The notes beneath the pieces are model-generated. The model was not told the DNA's origin. It saw nothing but the letters and a program-made list of their open reading frames with translations, and made no database searches. From PALSA-1353 sp050012375 (GTDB lineage Bacteria > Planctomycetota > Phycisphaerae > Tepidisphaerales > Tepidisphaeraceae): a DNA stretch of 64,000 bases. The number at the start of each line of letters is the position of its first letter. Position 1 is the first letter of the stretch. A program made the position numbers and the translations under genes. Of the stretch, positions 26,497 to 35,607 are shown one piece after another. The stretch covers positions 62,001 through 126,000 of the forward strand of contig JBEKHH010000004.1 in the NCBI GenBank assembly GCA_050012375.1. The letters are read 5' to 3'.

Positions 26497-28194
26497 TTAG
26501 GCGTAGCTGTGCAATCCCACGAGGAGGAAGTTTACGCCGATCCAGTTGAAGAGCATGACCCAAAATCCTGCGAAGCCGAGCACGGCGGTCCACCAGGCCT
26601 TGTCCGCGGTCACGACGCGCACGTGCACGGCGATGAGGTAAACCATCCAGGTCACCAGCGCGAAAGTTTCCTTCGGGTCCCATCCCCAGGGCCGACCCCA
26701 GCTTTGGTCGGCCCAGATCGCGCCGAGGATGATGCCGGCCCCGAGCATCCAGAACGCCAGTTGAAGGACCGTGAGATTGCATAAATCCAGCGTGGTCAAA
26801 AACGTTCGCTCTGACGCCGGCGCCGCGGCGCCGCCGCTCAGGTAATACCGCGCCAGCCACCACGCGCTCAGCAGGAATCCCATGCCGATGAGCGAATAGC
26901 TGGCGGTGACCATCGTGACGTGGATGTAGAGCCAGTAGCTCATGAGGACTCCCTGCACCTGCCCGATTTCACCGCCGATCTGGCGGTCGGTGACGAATGG
27001 CGCGGCAAAGATCGCGATCAACGAGAGCATTCCAACAAAGCTGGCAGCGGCGCCGAAGAACCCGCGCCCTTTGCGCAGTTCCAGAGCCAGCCCGACCACC
27101 GCCCCGAACCACGCGGAGCACATGACGCTCTCGAATTCGTTCTTAATGGGCGGAAAGATCCCCCCCACCAGCCACCAGCGAATTCCGATCCCGGTCGAAT
27201 GCACCAGCAGTCCGATGACCATGAACCCCAGCGCCCAGGGGTGCAATTTCGCCACCTGTGCCTGCGCGCACAATAGGAACAGCACGAACGCCACGAAATA
27301 AAAGATCGCTCCGGGGATGGTCAGCATCGTCAGGCGGTTGTAAATGACTTCCGCCGCGCGCTTGGCGTGCGATGGATAGGCCGCGGGGTTGATCTGCTCC
27401 ATCAGTTCGGCGAGGTTTTGCGCGCTCTGGTTGACCAGGGCGGCATCCCGGTTGTCCCAGCCGCGCATCAGGCTTCCGGTCGCCCTGAACATGCTGGAAA
27501 GAATCTGCTGTTTGTCTTGATATCCCTCGGGAGGCGCCGGGGCCGCTGAGCCGTGCTGCTTCAGCAATGCCGCAAGTTCCGGGACCGCCCCGATCATTTC
27601 CACGGGGCGATGCCAGAGTCCATCTCCCGAGGAATCGCCCGGCGGCACGATCGCGGCGGGAATGAATCCCCATTCCAATTGGCAAATCTCCTCCATCGCC
27701 GCCCGCGCCGACATCACCTGGTTGATCGCCTTGCTCTTGGCCAGCGATGACGATTGCACCTTCACCAGCAGCGCCTGCACCTCCGGCCTTTCCAGAAATG
27801 CCAGGGAAACGGTCCCCTGTTTGGTAATCCGCTGTTTTTCCGCATCGTCGATCGATTGCAGATTCTCGAATTCCTGCCGAAGCGGCACGTTCACGATCTT
27901 GATGATGTCGCGGCTGACAAACTCATCGGGATGAAACGACATATCCAGGAGCGTGTAAACCGGCTCATGCCCGTCGAGCTTTTCGTGTCCGGTGATTTGC
28001 CAGATCGCTTGCCGGGCGAAGGTGTCCAGCGTCTTCATTGTCTGGTTGTGCTGGACGGCCAAGGTGCGGAGTGGGGAGAGATCGAGTTGGCGAGAAAAAT
28101 CTTCGCCGCGCGCGGGAGGGGCGGACAAAATGACCGTCAGCCACAGCAAAGCCAAGACCCACGGAGGCGCCGTGGGCATTTTGCGCGTTGTCAT
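26497..28194 (-). CDS. ccsA: CcsA-type cytochrome c assembly protein (system II haem handling)
   Basis: 565 residues from the ATG at 28194, which overlaps the ResB stop as ATGA; the open frame extends upstream without support. A signal-anchor (LALLWLTVILSA) is followed by an N-terminal extracytoplasmic region of about 280 residues without recognised domains, then a CcsA membrane domain. The haem-handling WWD-type motif reads WGRPWGWDPKETFALVTWMV near the C-terminus, with conserved histidines in flanking helices. CcsA and ResB/Ccs1 form the system II haem export and cytochrome c synthetase. The eight residues MPTAPPWV right after the start are encoded by a dispersed palindromic repeat (28156-28179). 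Confidence 0.92.
   Translation of the reverse strand: MTTRKMPTAPPWVLALLWLTVILSAPPARGEDFSRQLDLSPLRTLAVQHNQTMKTLDTFARQAIWQITGHEKLDGHEPVYTLLDMSFHPDEFVSRDIIKIVNVPLRQEFENLQSIDDAEKQRITKQGTVSLAFLERPEVQALLVKVQSSSLAKSKAINQVMSARAAMEEICQLEWGFIPAAIVPPGDSSGDGLWHRPVEMIGAVPELAALLKQHGSAAPAPPEGYQDKQQILSSMFRATGSLMRGWDNRDAALVNQSAQNLAELMEQINPAAYPSHAKRAAEVIYNRLTMLTIPGAIFYFVAFVLFLLCAQAQVAKLHPWALGFMVIGLLVHSTGIGIRWWLVGGIFPPIKNEFESVMCSAWFGAVVGLALELRKGRGFFGAAASFVGMLSLIAIFAAPFVTDRQIGGEIGQVQGVLMSYWLYIHVTMVTASYSLIGMGFLLSAWWLARYYLSGGAAAPASERTFLTTLDLCNLTVLQLAFWMLGAGIILGAIWADQSWGRPWGWDPKETFALVTWMVYLIAVHVRVVTADKAWWTAVLGFAGFWVMLFNWIGVNFLLVGLHSYA
28156..28179. repeat. Palindromic dispersed repeat inside the start of ccsA
   Basis: A near-perfect palindrome GACCCACGG-N-GGCGCCGTGGGCAT that differs by one base from 62351-62374. 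On the minus strand it reads as codons for MPTAPPWV at residues 6-13 of CcsA. The second copy lies between two genes of the SecA/M50 cluster. Confidence 0.75.
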
Positions 28195-30209
28195 ACCGCT
28201 CCGGTTCCGCTCGCCATGAGCTGCATCTTTCCGTTCCCCTTGGCGATTGCCGCCGCCTTCATCCGCCGGATCACAATCGGCTTGACATAAAACGCGTACA
28301 GAAATCCCGACACGATCATGATGCATCCCATCAGCATAATGCCCACCCCCGGCCGATTCCCCACGCCGATCGTGGAGGATTGACCATCCGGATCGTAGCC
28401 GGCCTGGAAGAAAATCCAGCTTCCGTGATCGAAATAGATGGGACTGTTCAAACTCGCCTTGGCCGTTTCGGTCTGCCCCGAAGCATCCGTCATCACCAGC
28501 GTGGAGCAAAAATCCCGGAACATCCCGCTACCCGCCTGTGCGCCGGGATAGGGAATCATCTCGAATTTCTGCAATTTCAGCGCGGCCGGCATGGCCAGAG
28601 CAGTGTACCCCAGCTGCAATTGCAGCGGCGCCGAGGCGCCGGGGACCTGCACCACGCCCATCGTCCAGGCCACCATCGGCTCCAGCAGCATCGGATCCGG
28701 GGCCGCATACAAATCGCAGGGAATCACCACGTCCTGCGACCAGTCCCCGCACCTCACCCGCACCACCGCGACCTGTTTCGATCCCGCTTCATCCTCGTCC
28801 TTGTTGCGCTGGCGCACGGGCGTCGGCTCGACATGCGTCAGGACCCTGAAATGATCCCTTCGCCGCACCTGCGCCGTCACCGGCGAGCCATCCAGCGAAA
28901 GCTCGATCTCCCCGCCGCCGGTGAAATCCCGAACCTCGGCCCGGTTCGCAAACGTCGCGTGAATATCCAGGAGCGTTCGATCCCCCGCCGTCAGCAGAAT
29001 GTGTTTGTCGTCGCTGGAGGTCGGCAACAACGCGGCCGCATCCGTCACCCGAAATCCCAGCACGAGGTCCGGGTCGATCGGCTCTTTCTGGCGGTTCCCC
29101 TTCACAAACGGCGGCGTCGTCGCCGGGTCCATTTTGAAATCCGTCTGTAGCGCCCGATCCATCAGAATCATTCGCCAAAATTCCTTGGCGTTGCCGGCGG
29201 TCTTGTGAACGATGTGAAGGGTCAGCGCCGCCGCGCGCTGGTCCGAACCGAATAGCTGGAACGCCGGATCGTATGCCTCCACCGTGAGGGCATAGGCGCC
29301 CACCTCCGCCGGCTTTCCAATGCCCACATCCAATTTCCGCGGAGGCTCACCCGGCAGGGCCGCCGACAATTCGAACAGCCGGTCCGCCGATTCGCGAATT
29401 GCCGCCAGAGAATCGGGCGACACCTGGCGATATTCCAGTTCCGTCGGACCGAAGAATTGATGCGAAGCCGTGGGATCCGTCGCCCTCAGCATGAACCGCG
29501 AGGCCCCCTGGGCACGTGGGGCGTTTACGTTCACTTCCACCCCGACCGCGGGGGAAGCCGGATCGTCCACCACATCCTCGACGATGTCGGCATAGGAATA
29601 ATACCCCATCACATCCAGCGTCACCGGCTGGGATACTCCCAGCCAACTTGAAAGCTCGTTGGAAGAATTCGACGGCAGTCCCAGGGGAATAAATGAACTG
29701 ATCCCGCTCAGGTCCTTGCTTCGCAGCCGCCCCGGATCGTGCGCATCATCGTACGATCCATACCGCGGCAGCGACGGCAGCGGATGCATGCCGTATGTTT
29801 CCCCCTTGAGCGCCCGCGCATAGAGCGCCCGCTGGCCGGAATCGTAAAAGACGTTGACGGTATGTCCCAGAGGAATGAGCGTTTTGCCCTCCACCTTCAG
29901 GTGGTAGTAGAGCGCCGTGCCGGTGATGAGAACAATGATTCCCGCGTGGATGCACCAGACGCCATAGCGCGGCGGGGTAAGAGGAATGCGACTCGTCGTC
30001 ACCACCACCAGATTCAGGCACAAGAGGAGCATCAGCGCCTTGAGCGGCCAGGCGTTGAAGAACTGAAGTTCGTTCATTTCAAAGTATTCCCGAACCGACG
30101 GCACGCCCGACCCGATGGCGATGTACGCCGCGATCAGGACCATCAGCGTGATCCCAAAGATCACGTTTTTCAGCGTATACTTGAAAAGAGTATTCACACG
30201 CTTCACCAA
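28191..30209 (-). CDS. resB: ResB/Ccs1-like cytochrome c biogenesis protein
   Basis: 672 residues. N-terminal membrane helices (KNVIFGITLMVLIAAYIAI, then LKALMLLLCLNLVVVTTSRI and CIHAGIIVLITGTALYYHL) are followed by a large extracytoplasmic beta-rich domain of about 480 residues. A last membrane helix (GVGIMLMGCIMIVSGFLYAFY) lies near the C-terminus. This topology matches the ResB/Ccs1 partner of CcsA, which holds apocytochrome c and delivers it to the CcsA haem site. It is larger than typical Ccs1. The stop overlaps the ccsA start, so the two form an operon. Downstream targets would be c-type cytochromes outside the window. Confidence 0.88.
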   Translation of the reverse strand: MVKRVNTLFKYTLKNVIFGITLMVLIAAYIAIGSGVPSVREYFEMNELQFFNAWPLKALMLLLCLNLVVVTTSRIPLTPPRYGVWCIHAGIIVLITGTALYYHLKVEGKTLIPLGHTVNVFYDSGQRALYARALKGETYGMHPLPSLPRYGSYDDAHDPGRLRSKDLSGISSFIPLGLPSNSSNELSSWLGVSQPVTLDVMGYYSYADIVEDVVDDPASPAVGVEVNVNAPRAQGASRFMLRATDPTASHQFFGPTELEYRQVSPDSLAAIRESADRLFELSAALPGEPPRKLDVGIGKPAEVGAYALTVEAYDPAFQLFGSDQRAAALTLHIVHKTAGNAKEFWRMILMDRALQTDFKMDPATTPPFVKGNRQKEPIDPDLVLGFRVTDAAALLPTSSDDKHILLTAGDRTLLDIHATFANRAEVRDFTGGGEIELSLDGSPVTAQVRRRDHFRVLTHVEPTPVRQRNKDEDEAGSKQVAVVRVRCGDWSQDVVIPCDLYAAPDPMLLEPMVAWTMGVVQVPGASAPLQLQLGYTALAMPAALKLQKFEMIPYPGAQAGSGMFRDFCSTLVMTDASGQTETAKASLNSPIYFDHGSWIFFQAGYDPDGQSSTIGVGNRPGVGIMLMGCIMIVSGFLYAFYVKPIVIRRMKAAAIAKGNGKMQLMASGTGAV

Positions 30210-30633
30210 AGATTGTGCCCGAAATTGCGATTCTAGATGAACGCCCAGGATTGTCGAACCCCCCCATTCCGTTTAGCCGCGACCCGAAGGGAGCGCGTCC
30301 GCGCCGTACACAGGGGAGACCACTATCTCCGCGCGGATAAGTTGATCTGACAAACTAAAGCCCACGCGGAGGTTTCTCCGCAAGCCATGGTCGACTCTGT
30401 CCATAAACTGCTAAATCATAGGGCCATGACGATACAGAGTTTATAGGCCGATGTGCGCAAAGCTTTAAGCTGCCACGCTTTCTGTCTTCAAGAAAAAATT
30501 TCCTTGCGTAAGCAGGCTGGGTTCGGGTATCTTCGTTAGGTTTGCCTGACTGAGTTAGCGCTTCTTGGGTGGCACAAAAAGGCCGGGGCCTAACACAGAC
30601 CTTTCTCAAATGATCGCCTGAAGTGAGGCATTT
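30210..30633. other. Intergenic stretch with repeat copy 3
   Basis: 424 bases between the divergent ResB and VPLPA-CTERM genes. Apart from the dispersed repeat at 30271-30299 no gene or RNA was recognised. It must contain both promoters. A TGGCAC near 30570 looks like half of a sigma-54 site but lacks a correctly spaced GC. Confidence 0.4.
30271..30299 (-). repeat. Dispersed intergenic repeat, copy 3 (core only)
   Basis: The reverse complement of the core shared by 18049-18101 and 55928-55979, with one C missing from the CCCC run. The upstream half of the element is not conserved here. Confidence 0.7.
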
Positions 30634-31506
30634 ATGTCCCAGGTATCGTTCGCGGCATTTTTGCGCCCTGCCTTCTCGCGCAACAGGATCTCGTTTCTGG
30701 TTTCGGTCGTTGCGTGTTTCGCGGCGTGTTTCGGAGTGCTCGGCGTGAGCCGGTCCGCAAGCGCGGCATCGTTCGGCACAAACCTGCTTGTCAATGGCGA
30801 CGCGGAGTCTGGAATCGGCTCGGCAACGGGCAACGACCTGGAACCTATTCCCGGATGGAGCGCGTCGGGCAATATCACCGTCGTCCAATATGGCGCTCCC
30901 GGTTTGTTGTCCCTTGCCGATCCTGGGCCGACCAATCCCGGAAAGAATTTCTTTGCCGGCGGCCCGGATATCGTAAGTTCCCAGACGCCTCAGGGGCCGA
31001 TCGCAATTCAAAATGTCGATGTCTCGTCCCTGGCGACCCAGATCGACGCCGGCACCGTGCATTATGATATCAGCGGCTGGTTCGGAGGCGTGGGCAGCAG
31101 CGACGACAACATGTTCCTTGGCGTTGCCTTTCGCCAGACCGACTTTACGGAGTTGGGCGGTTCAATCGCGGGCGGAATAGATGCTTCGGGCCGAAGCGAT
31201 CAAACCGGGCTATTCTTGCAGGACTCGACGGGGAAACTGCCCGCCGGCACGCGCATCCTTCAGGTGGCACTGGAAGCGCGCGTCTTCGATCCCATGAATA
31301 ACGTGGACTACGACGGAAAATACGACACGGGCTTTGCGGACAATCTCTCCATCGTCCTCACCAATCAAACCAGTGGCGGCGGAACCAGCGGAGGCGCGGT
31401 GCCGCTTCCCGCTGCGGCATGGCAGTCGCTGGCTCTTTTGGCGATTCTGGCCGTGGCCCGGGTGTATCGCGGCGCCCGCCGCAGCGCAATTCTCGGCTCG
31501 AAATAA
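30634..31506 (+). CDS. Secreted protein with VPLPA-type C-terminal sorting signal
   Basis: 290 residues. A long N-terminal signal peptide (SFLVSVVACFAACFGVLGVS, cleavage near ASAAS) leads into a beta-sandwich-like secreted domain starting NLLVNGDAESG, a pattern typical of planctomycete PEP-CTERM proteins. The C-terminus is VPLPAAAWQSLALLAILAVA followed by RVYRGARR, which is the motif/hydrophobic helix/basic tail layout of exosortase substrates in its VPLPA variant. It is presumably exported and processed by an exosortase such as that at 8051-9577. No catalytic motif was seen. The start lacks a strong ribosome-binding site (AAGTGAGG about 8 bases ahead). Confidence 0.88.
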   Translation: MSQVSFAAFLRPAFSRNRISFLVSVVACFAACFGVLGVSRSASAASFGTNLLVNGDAESGIGSATGNDLEPIPGWSASGNITVVQYGAPGLLSLADPGPTNPGKNFFAGGPDIVSSQTPQGPIAIQNVDVSSLATQIDAGTVHYDISGWFGGVGSSDDNMFLGVAFRQTDFTELGGSIAGGIDASGRSDQTGLFLQDSTGKLPAGTRILQVALEARVFDPMNNVDYDGKYDTGFADNLSIVLTNQTSGGGTSGGAVPLPAAAWQSLALLAILAVARVYRGARRSAILGSK

Positions 31507-31635
31507 AGGGACTTAAAAACGCAAAATGAAGCGGCCACAGCGGCCAAGCGCCCGCCCATCAAAAGATAGGTGTGATTAGACCACCGCCACTGGGGCGTTC
31601 AGGAAGATTCTCAAAATAATTCCAGATTTTCCCTT

Positions 31636-31663
31636 TGACATACGCTATTTGTTAGGTATTATT
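31636..31663 (+). promoter_or_regulatory. Sigma-70-type promoter
   Basis: TTGACA (31636-31641) and TATTAT (31658-31663) are separated by 16 bases, about 35 bases before the start of the 31698 gene. The -35 box is a consensus match. Confidence 0.7.
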
Positions 31664-31674
31664 TACCCTAACAG
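31651..31674. promoter_or_regulatory. Operator-like inverted repeat over the -10 box
   Basis: TGTTAGGTA and TACCCTAACA form an inverted repeat with one extra C in the right arm. It covers the TATTAT box, so a dimeric repressor bound here would block the promoter at 31636-31663. No regulator gene is adjacent. Confidence 0.5.
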
Positions 31675-31697
31675 ACACCAATCACAGGAGCGATGTC

Positions 31698-32294
31698 ATG
31701 CTCACAGTACGGTACATCGAGAGATTATGGGACGCCCGGAAGTACGACCGGCTGCTTCAGGAATTGATTGCCCCGCGGGTCGAAGCGGTCGCGGCTGGCG
31801 AATTGACACACACCTCCATGGCATCCGCGGCCGCCCTGGCGGTGGTTCGGCTCGACGAGCTTCACAGCCCCCACGCCCCGATCTGCCCCCGCCTCATCCG
31901 CACGCTCATTGCCACGCAGAAATCCGATGGCGGCTGGGGCGATGTCGCCAGCACGGCCCTGTGCCTCCGGGCTTTGTCCCTGCAAAACGGCGAAGGCTTG
32001 GCCATCGCAGGCGGCATGGGCTATCTGGCCACCCTCCAGCAACCCGCCGGAATCTGGCCGAAACTCCCCATCCGCCGAATGCCGGAGGACGCGCTGGTCT
32101 CGGCGTTCGCCCTGCTTCAATTGGGTGATAACGATCTATTCCGGGCCACCGTTCGTTTTGACGCCGCATTCGCCTGGTTCGAGTCGCATCGATGGATTCT
32201 CGAGCCGGACGCATTGTCGCTCTGGGACCATGCTCGCCTCCGCATCCCGGCCACCCCCACAACCCGCGCCGGCGCGGAGGCCAACTGGTCCTGA
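31698..32294 (+). CDS. Prenyltransferase/squalene-cyclase-like toroid protein
   Basis: 198 residues. Two repeats of the alpha-alpha toroid type are visible: LIRTLIATQKSDGGWGDVAS (a QW-like Gln...Gly-Gly-Trp-Gly motif) with LCLRALSL, and GYLATLQQPAGIWPKL. Full squalene-hopene cyclases have over 600 residues and a DxDD motif. Neither applies, so this is a small single-domain relative of unknown activity, perhaps binding a lipid or peptide. AGGAGCG lies 7 bases before the ATG. Its own strong promoter with an overlapping operator-like repeat (31636-31674) suggests regulated expression. A repeat element follows the stop. Confidence 0.72.
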   Translation: MLTVRYIERLWDARKYDRLLQELIAPRVEAVAAGELTHTSMASAAALAVVRLDELHSPHAPICPRLIRTLIATQKSDGGWGDVASTALCLRALSLQNGEGLAIAGGMGYLATLQQPAGIWPKLPIRRMPEDALVSAFALLQLGDNDLFRATVRFDAAFAWFESHRWILEPDALSLWDHARLRIPATPTTRAGAEANWS

Positions 32295-32329
32295 TCGGAT
32301 AGTTTGGAGCGGTTTACGAAGACCTGAGG

Positions 32330-32445
32330 TTGCTGGAAAACCAGAAATCCGAAACCAGAATGCCGAATCAAATCCGAATGACTGAAATCCGAAACGAAGA
32401 CCGTTTCGTCATTCTGATTTCGGATTTCGGGTTTCGCCTTTCACC
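32330..32445. repeat. Dispersed GAAATCCGAAA-type inverted repeat, copy 1
   Basis: An AT-rich block made of short units (GAAATCCGAAACCAGAATG and variants) on one side and their reverse complement (TTTCGGATTTCGGGTTTCGC) on the other, able to fold into a long hairpin. The same family occurs at 49466-49598. The right arm is read as the last residues (GETRNPKSE) of the GT-C protein on the minus strand. It could also terminate both converging transcripts. Confidence 0.8.
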
Positions 32446-34283
32446 GCTTTTATCCCGTAGTACGTCCGCGCGAATCGGTTCAGCTCATCCAAATCCGGCC
32501 ACACCAGCGCGTCTTTCGGCATTCCCGCAAGCCACGCCTGCTCGATCGACTGATTCGCCTCGCTCGTGTCCACGTCGAACACGGTCTTGTAATGCAACTG
32601 CGACATGGGAATCTGGTACCAGAACGCGCACGCGTCGCCGACCAGATCGACCGATTGTCCGCCCTTCAATTGCCGAGTGTCGAGCAGGCGCAAGCCTTGC
32701 AGATTCTCCCGGCCGATGAGCGCCACCGTGTCGTGGTCCAATTCCCGGTATCGTTCCATCTTGTGGATCAGCATGGTTGCGGAAAAGCACGCCATCGCGG
32801 CCGCGGCGGATAGCGCGATCCAGGTGCGTCCTTGGCATTGCGCGATCAGCAACGCACTGAGCGGAATGGCGATCACCATGAACCGGCTCTGAAGGTGAGT
32901 GAAGCAGAGCCAGAATGCCGTCTGCATGACCAGCAGGATGGCGAGGCAAACCGCCGCTCGATTTTTTCGCGCCAGCGCCGCGGCCGCGCCACCGAGCGGC
33001 AGCAATACAAACCCGTATCTCCAATCGGCCACGACCTGGCCCCATAGCGCCGACATCCGTCCGCCAACGGAACGATGATCCTTGTCCGGCCAATACGCCT
33101 GGCGCCATCGCTCGACCTGCACATCGCTGAAGTGCCCTTGGCCGAGAGCGCTCATCGCCTCGGGAAACACCGGATTGCCGGTCCATTTCCAATTGCGAAT
33201 GAGCCACGGCGAGAGCGCGAGCAGCGCCGTCAAAACGTAAACAGCGCATCCGGAGAGGAGAGATTTCCACGCGATGCGGCGTCCGATCAGGATGATGACG
33301 GGCACGCCCACAAGAATCAGCGGAGCCACCGACAGCTTTGTTCCCGCCGCGAAACCCGCCAGCACTCCCGCAATGAGAAACTCGCGCCACAAGGCAGCTC
33401 GAATCGCCCATCCGATGGCCAGGATTCCGAACAGCAGCATCCCACCTTCGTTGTAGGCAACGGCGGCGAGCAAACCCGTCCACGGAACGGCCGCGGTCAA
33501 AAGCCCGGCCGCAATCCCGCGTTTGCCGCCGCCGGCCAAACCATACACCGCCCACGCCGCCGCCGCGCACATCGCCGCGTGCATCAATTGGGCCAGATAC
33601 ATTCCCGCCCACGGACCGCTCGATCCACCATGCAGGTGCATCGCCAGCAGATATTGCATCTCCACGTTGAACGGAAAATACGAAAAAACGTTGTGATGAA
33701 GGGGAATAATTCGGCCGGCTTCGTACCATTCGCGCGGCACCTGGAGGTGATACTCGGCCACGTCGTAGCCATTGGGCTCATCGCCCCACAGAACCCCCGG
33801 TGGGAAAAACGCCGCGAGCATGACTACGCCCGCCACCGCCGCGGCGGCGATCCACGAAGCTCCCCATCGCGCGGGTTCCGCCAGCCAGGGCGCCACATTC
33901 CAATTTCTTCCGTAAACGTACAACACGCTCACGCCAATTATCGCCCCGCTCGCGACGATGCCGCATGCCCACCACTGATTCAGCCAGCCGGCGAGTCCCA
34001 AGCCCAGAATCCCCAGGCTGGTGATTCCAATTCCCAGCGCCACGCAGGTCGCGCCGGCAAGACTGGCGAGGCACAATTCGCGCGGCCGAAGAACTCTCCA
34101 GGCCATCCATCCAATTCCCCCGACGGAAATCAGCCACAGAATCGCGCATCCCCCATCCTGCATGAGGCGATAGAGCGCCAGCTCCCACGACGGACCGGCA
34201 AGCACGAAAAAAATCGCCAGAAAAACGGCCGCGCCAATCGCAATCGCCTCTGCGCGAGATGTGAAAGGTGCGTCACGCGTCAT
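32409..34283 (-). CDS. GT-C type membrane glycosyltransferase (PMT/ArnT-like)
   Basis: 624 residues with about a dozen membrane segments. The first long extracytoplasmic loop carries an acidic segment (LWGDEPNGYDVAEYHLQVPR, near residues 170-189) typical of the GT-C catalytic site, which uses polyprenyl-phosphate sugars. Further helices include YLLAMHLHG and a positively charged loop (LIRNWKWTGNPVFPEAM) like that of Leloir-independent mannosyl- and arabinosyltransferases. A C-terminal soluble domain follows. Its start overlaps the hemA end by 11 bases, so it is co-transcribed with the haem cluster although no functional link is obvious. The last nine residues come from a dispersed repeat. Confidence 0.8.
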   Translation of the reverse strand: MTRDAPFTSRAEAIAIGAAVFLAIFFVLAGPSWELALYRLMQDGGCAILWLISVGGIGWMAWRVLRPRELCLASLAGATCVALGIGITSLGILGLGLAGWLNQWWACGIVASGAIIGVSVLYVYGRNWNVAPWLAEPARWGASWIAAAAVAGVVMLAAFFPPGVLWGDEPNGYDVAEYHLQVPREWYEAGRIIPLHHNVFSYFPFNVEMQYLLAMHLHGGSSGPWAGMYLAQLMHAAMCAAAAWAVYGLAGGGKRGIAAGLLTAAVPWTGLLAAVAYNEGGMLLFGILAIGWAIRAALWREFLIAGVLAGFAAGTKLSVAPLILVGVPVIILIGRRIAWKSLLSGCAVYVLTALLALSPWLIRNWKWTGNPVFPEAMSALGQGHFSDVQVERWRQAYWPDKDHRSVGGRMSALWGQVVADWRYGFVLLPLGGAAAALARKNRAAVCLAILLVMQTAFWLCFTHLQSRFMVIAIPLSALLIAQCQGRTWIALSAAAAMACFSATMLIHKMERYRELDHDTVALIGRENLQGLRLLDTRQLKGGQSVDLVGDACAFWYQIPMSQLHYKTVFDVDTSEANQSIEQAWLAGMPKDALVWPDLDELNRFARTYYGIKAVKGETRNPKSE

Positions 34284-35601
34284 GCCCGGAGGCGTTGCCT
34301 TCCGCCCCGTCGATTGCTGACTCGCCGTCCGAATTCAGCTTGAACAGTTCCTGGATCGCGTGGAGATACTGTGACATCGGCGCATGATCGGAATCGCTTT
34401 CCCGCAGCGCCTGCACGGGATCATGCAGCAGCTTATTGACGATTCGGCGCGTAAGCTCCTCCAACTGCCGCTGGTCCTGGGGCGAGACCACGGACAGTTT
34501 TCCGACGATCCGCCCCAATTCCTCCCGCGCCACCGCGTGGAATTTTTGATAGAGCTGATCGATCAGCGGCCCCATCATCCGCGCTCGATTCCACGCGACA
34601 AACTCGTGGACCTCGCGCTCGACAATTTTGGCGGCGGCTTCGGCGGCCGCGCCGCGCTGGCTTCGCGTCGCCATCACCGCCTGCTGCAAATCGTCCATGT
34701 TGTACAGATACACGTTCTCGACCTTTGCGACATCGCCGGCCAGGTCGCGCGGCACCGCGATGTCGATCAGAAACACCGGCCGATACCGTCGCCGGCGCAT
34801 CACGACTTCGAAGAACAATCGGGTGATGATCGGCTCGCTCGATCCGGTGCCGCTGACGACAATGTCCGACGCGGCGAGATGGTCCGCCAAGTCTTCCATC
34901 GCCACGGCCGATCCGCCGAATTCACTTGCCAGGGCTTCGGCCTTGGCCCGATCGCGGTTGCACACCAGCAGCTTTCGGGGCTTGAGGGCGGCCAGGTTCG
35001 TCAGCATGAGGCGGGCCATTTTTCCCGCCCCGATGCTTAGCACCGTTTTATCGGAGAAGACGTCAAAGATGCGCCGCGCATAATCGACCGCGACGGTGGC
35101 GACGGACGTCCGGCCCTCGCCGAGCGTGGTCTGGCTCATGACCTGCTTCGCCACCGCCGCCGCTCGCTGGAACAGCGGATGGAGCATCGGCCCGGCCGTG
35201 CCCGCCTGGCGCGCCGCATCGTACGCCTCGCGCACCTGTCCCAGAATCTGCGTTTCCCCCAGCACCATCGAATCCAGCGATGACGCCACCGAGAATAAAT
35301 GCGTCACCACATCCCGCTCGCTTTTTTCGTACAGGCTGGATTGGAATTCCTCGAGCTTCACTCCCCGGCTTTGGCCAAGAAACTCGGCCAATTCCAACTG
35401 CTTGGGATGGCCGTGCGTTTGCCGGGCCACGTACAGCTCCACGCGATTGCAGGTGGACAGGAGGACGGCCTCGCATTGCTCGAACTGCCGGCGAAGGGCC
35501 GCCAGCGCGTCTTTCCGCTGCTGCGGCGTAAAGACCAGCCTTTCGCGCAGATCCAGCGAAGCCGTCATGTGATTCAGTCCAACGACTATCAATCGCTGCA
35601 T
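34273..35601 (-). CDS. hemA: Glutamyl-tRNA reductase
   Basis: 442 residues. The N-terminal catalytic domain contains VLLSTCNRVELYV with the nucleophilic Cys near residue 50. GETQILGQVREAYDAA and the NADPH-binding Rossmann fold (TVLSIGAGKMARLMLTNLA) follow, then the helical dimerisation domain. The enzyme reduces glutamyl-tRNA to glutamate-1-semialdehyde, the first committed step of C5 tetrapyrrole synthesis. It follows a HemX-like gene by 6 bases, and that gene overlaps a sirohaem synthase, giving a compact tetrapyrrole operon. The C-terminus (DGESAIDGAEGNASGHDA) is a short disordered tail. Confidence 0.96.
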   Translation of the reverse strand: MQRLIVVGLNHMTASLDLRERLVFTPQQRKDALAALRRQFEQCEAVLLSTCNRVELYVARQTHGHPKQLELAEFLGQSRGVKLEEFQSSLYEKSERDVVTHLFSVASSLDSMVLGETQILGQVREAYDAARQAGTAGPMLHPLFQRAAAVAKQVMSQTTLGEGRTSVATVAVDYARRIFDVFSDKTVLSIGAGKMARLMLTNLAALKPRKLLVCNRDRAKAEALASEFGGSAVAMEDLADHLAASDIVVSGTGSSEPIITRLFFEVVMRRRRYRPVFLIDIAVPRDLAGDVAKVENVYLYNMDDLQQAVMATRSQRGAAAEAAAKIVEREVHEFVAWNRARMMGPLIDQLYQKFHAVAREELGRIVGKLSVVSPQDQRQLEELTRRIVNKLLHDPVQALRESDSDHAPMSQYLHAIQELFKLNSDGESAIDGAEGNASGHDA

Positions 35602-35607
35602 GGACCT

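Noticed and set aside
30560..30600. Possible sigma-54 promoter (TGGCAC) before the VPLPA-CTERM gene
   Set aside because: The required GC doublet is off by at least one base from the fixed 10-base spacing after GG.
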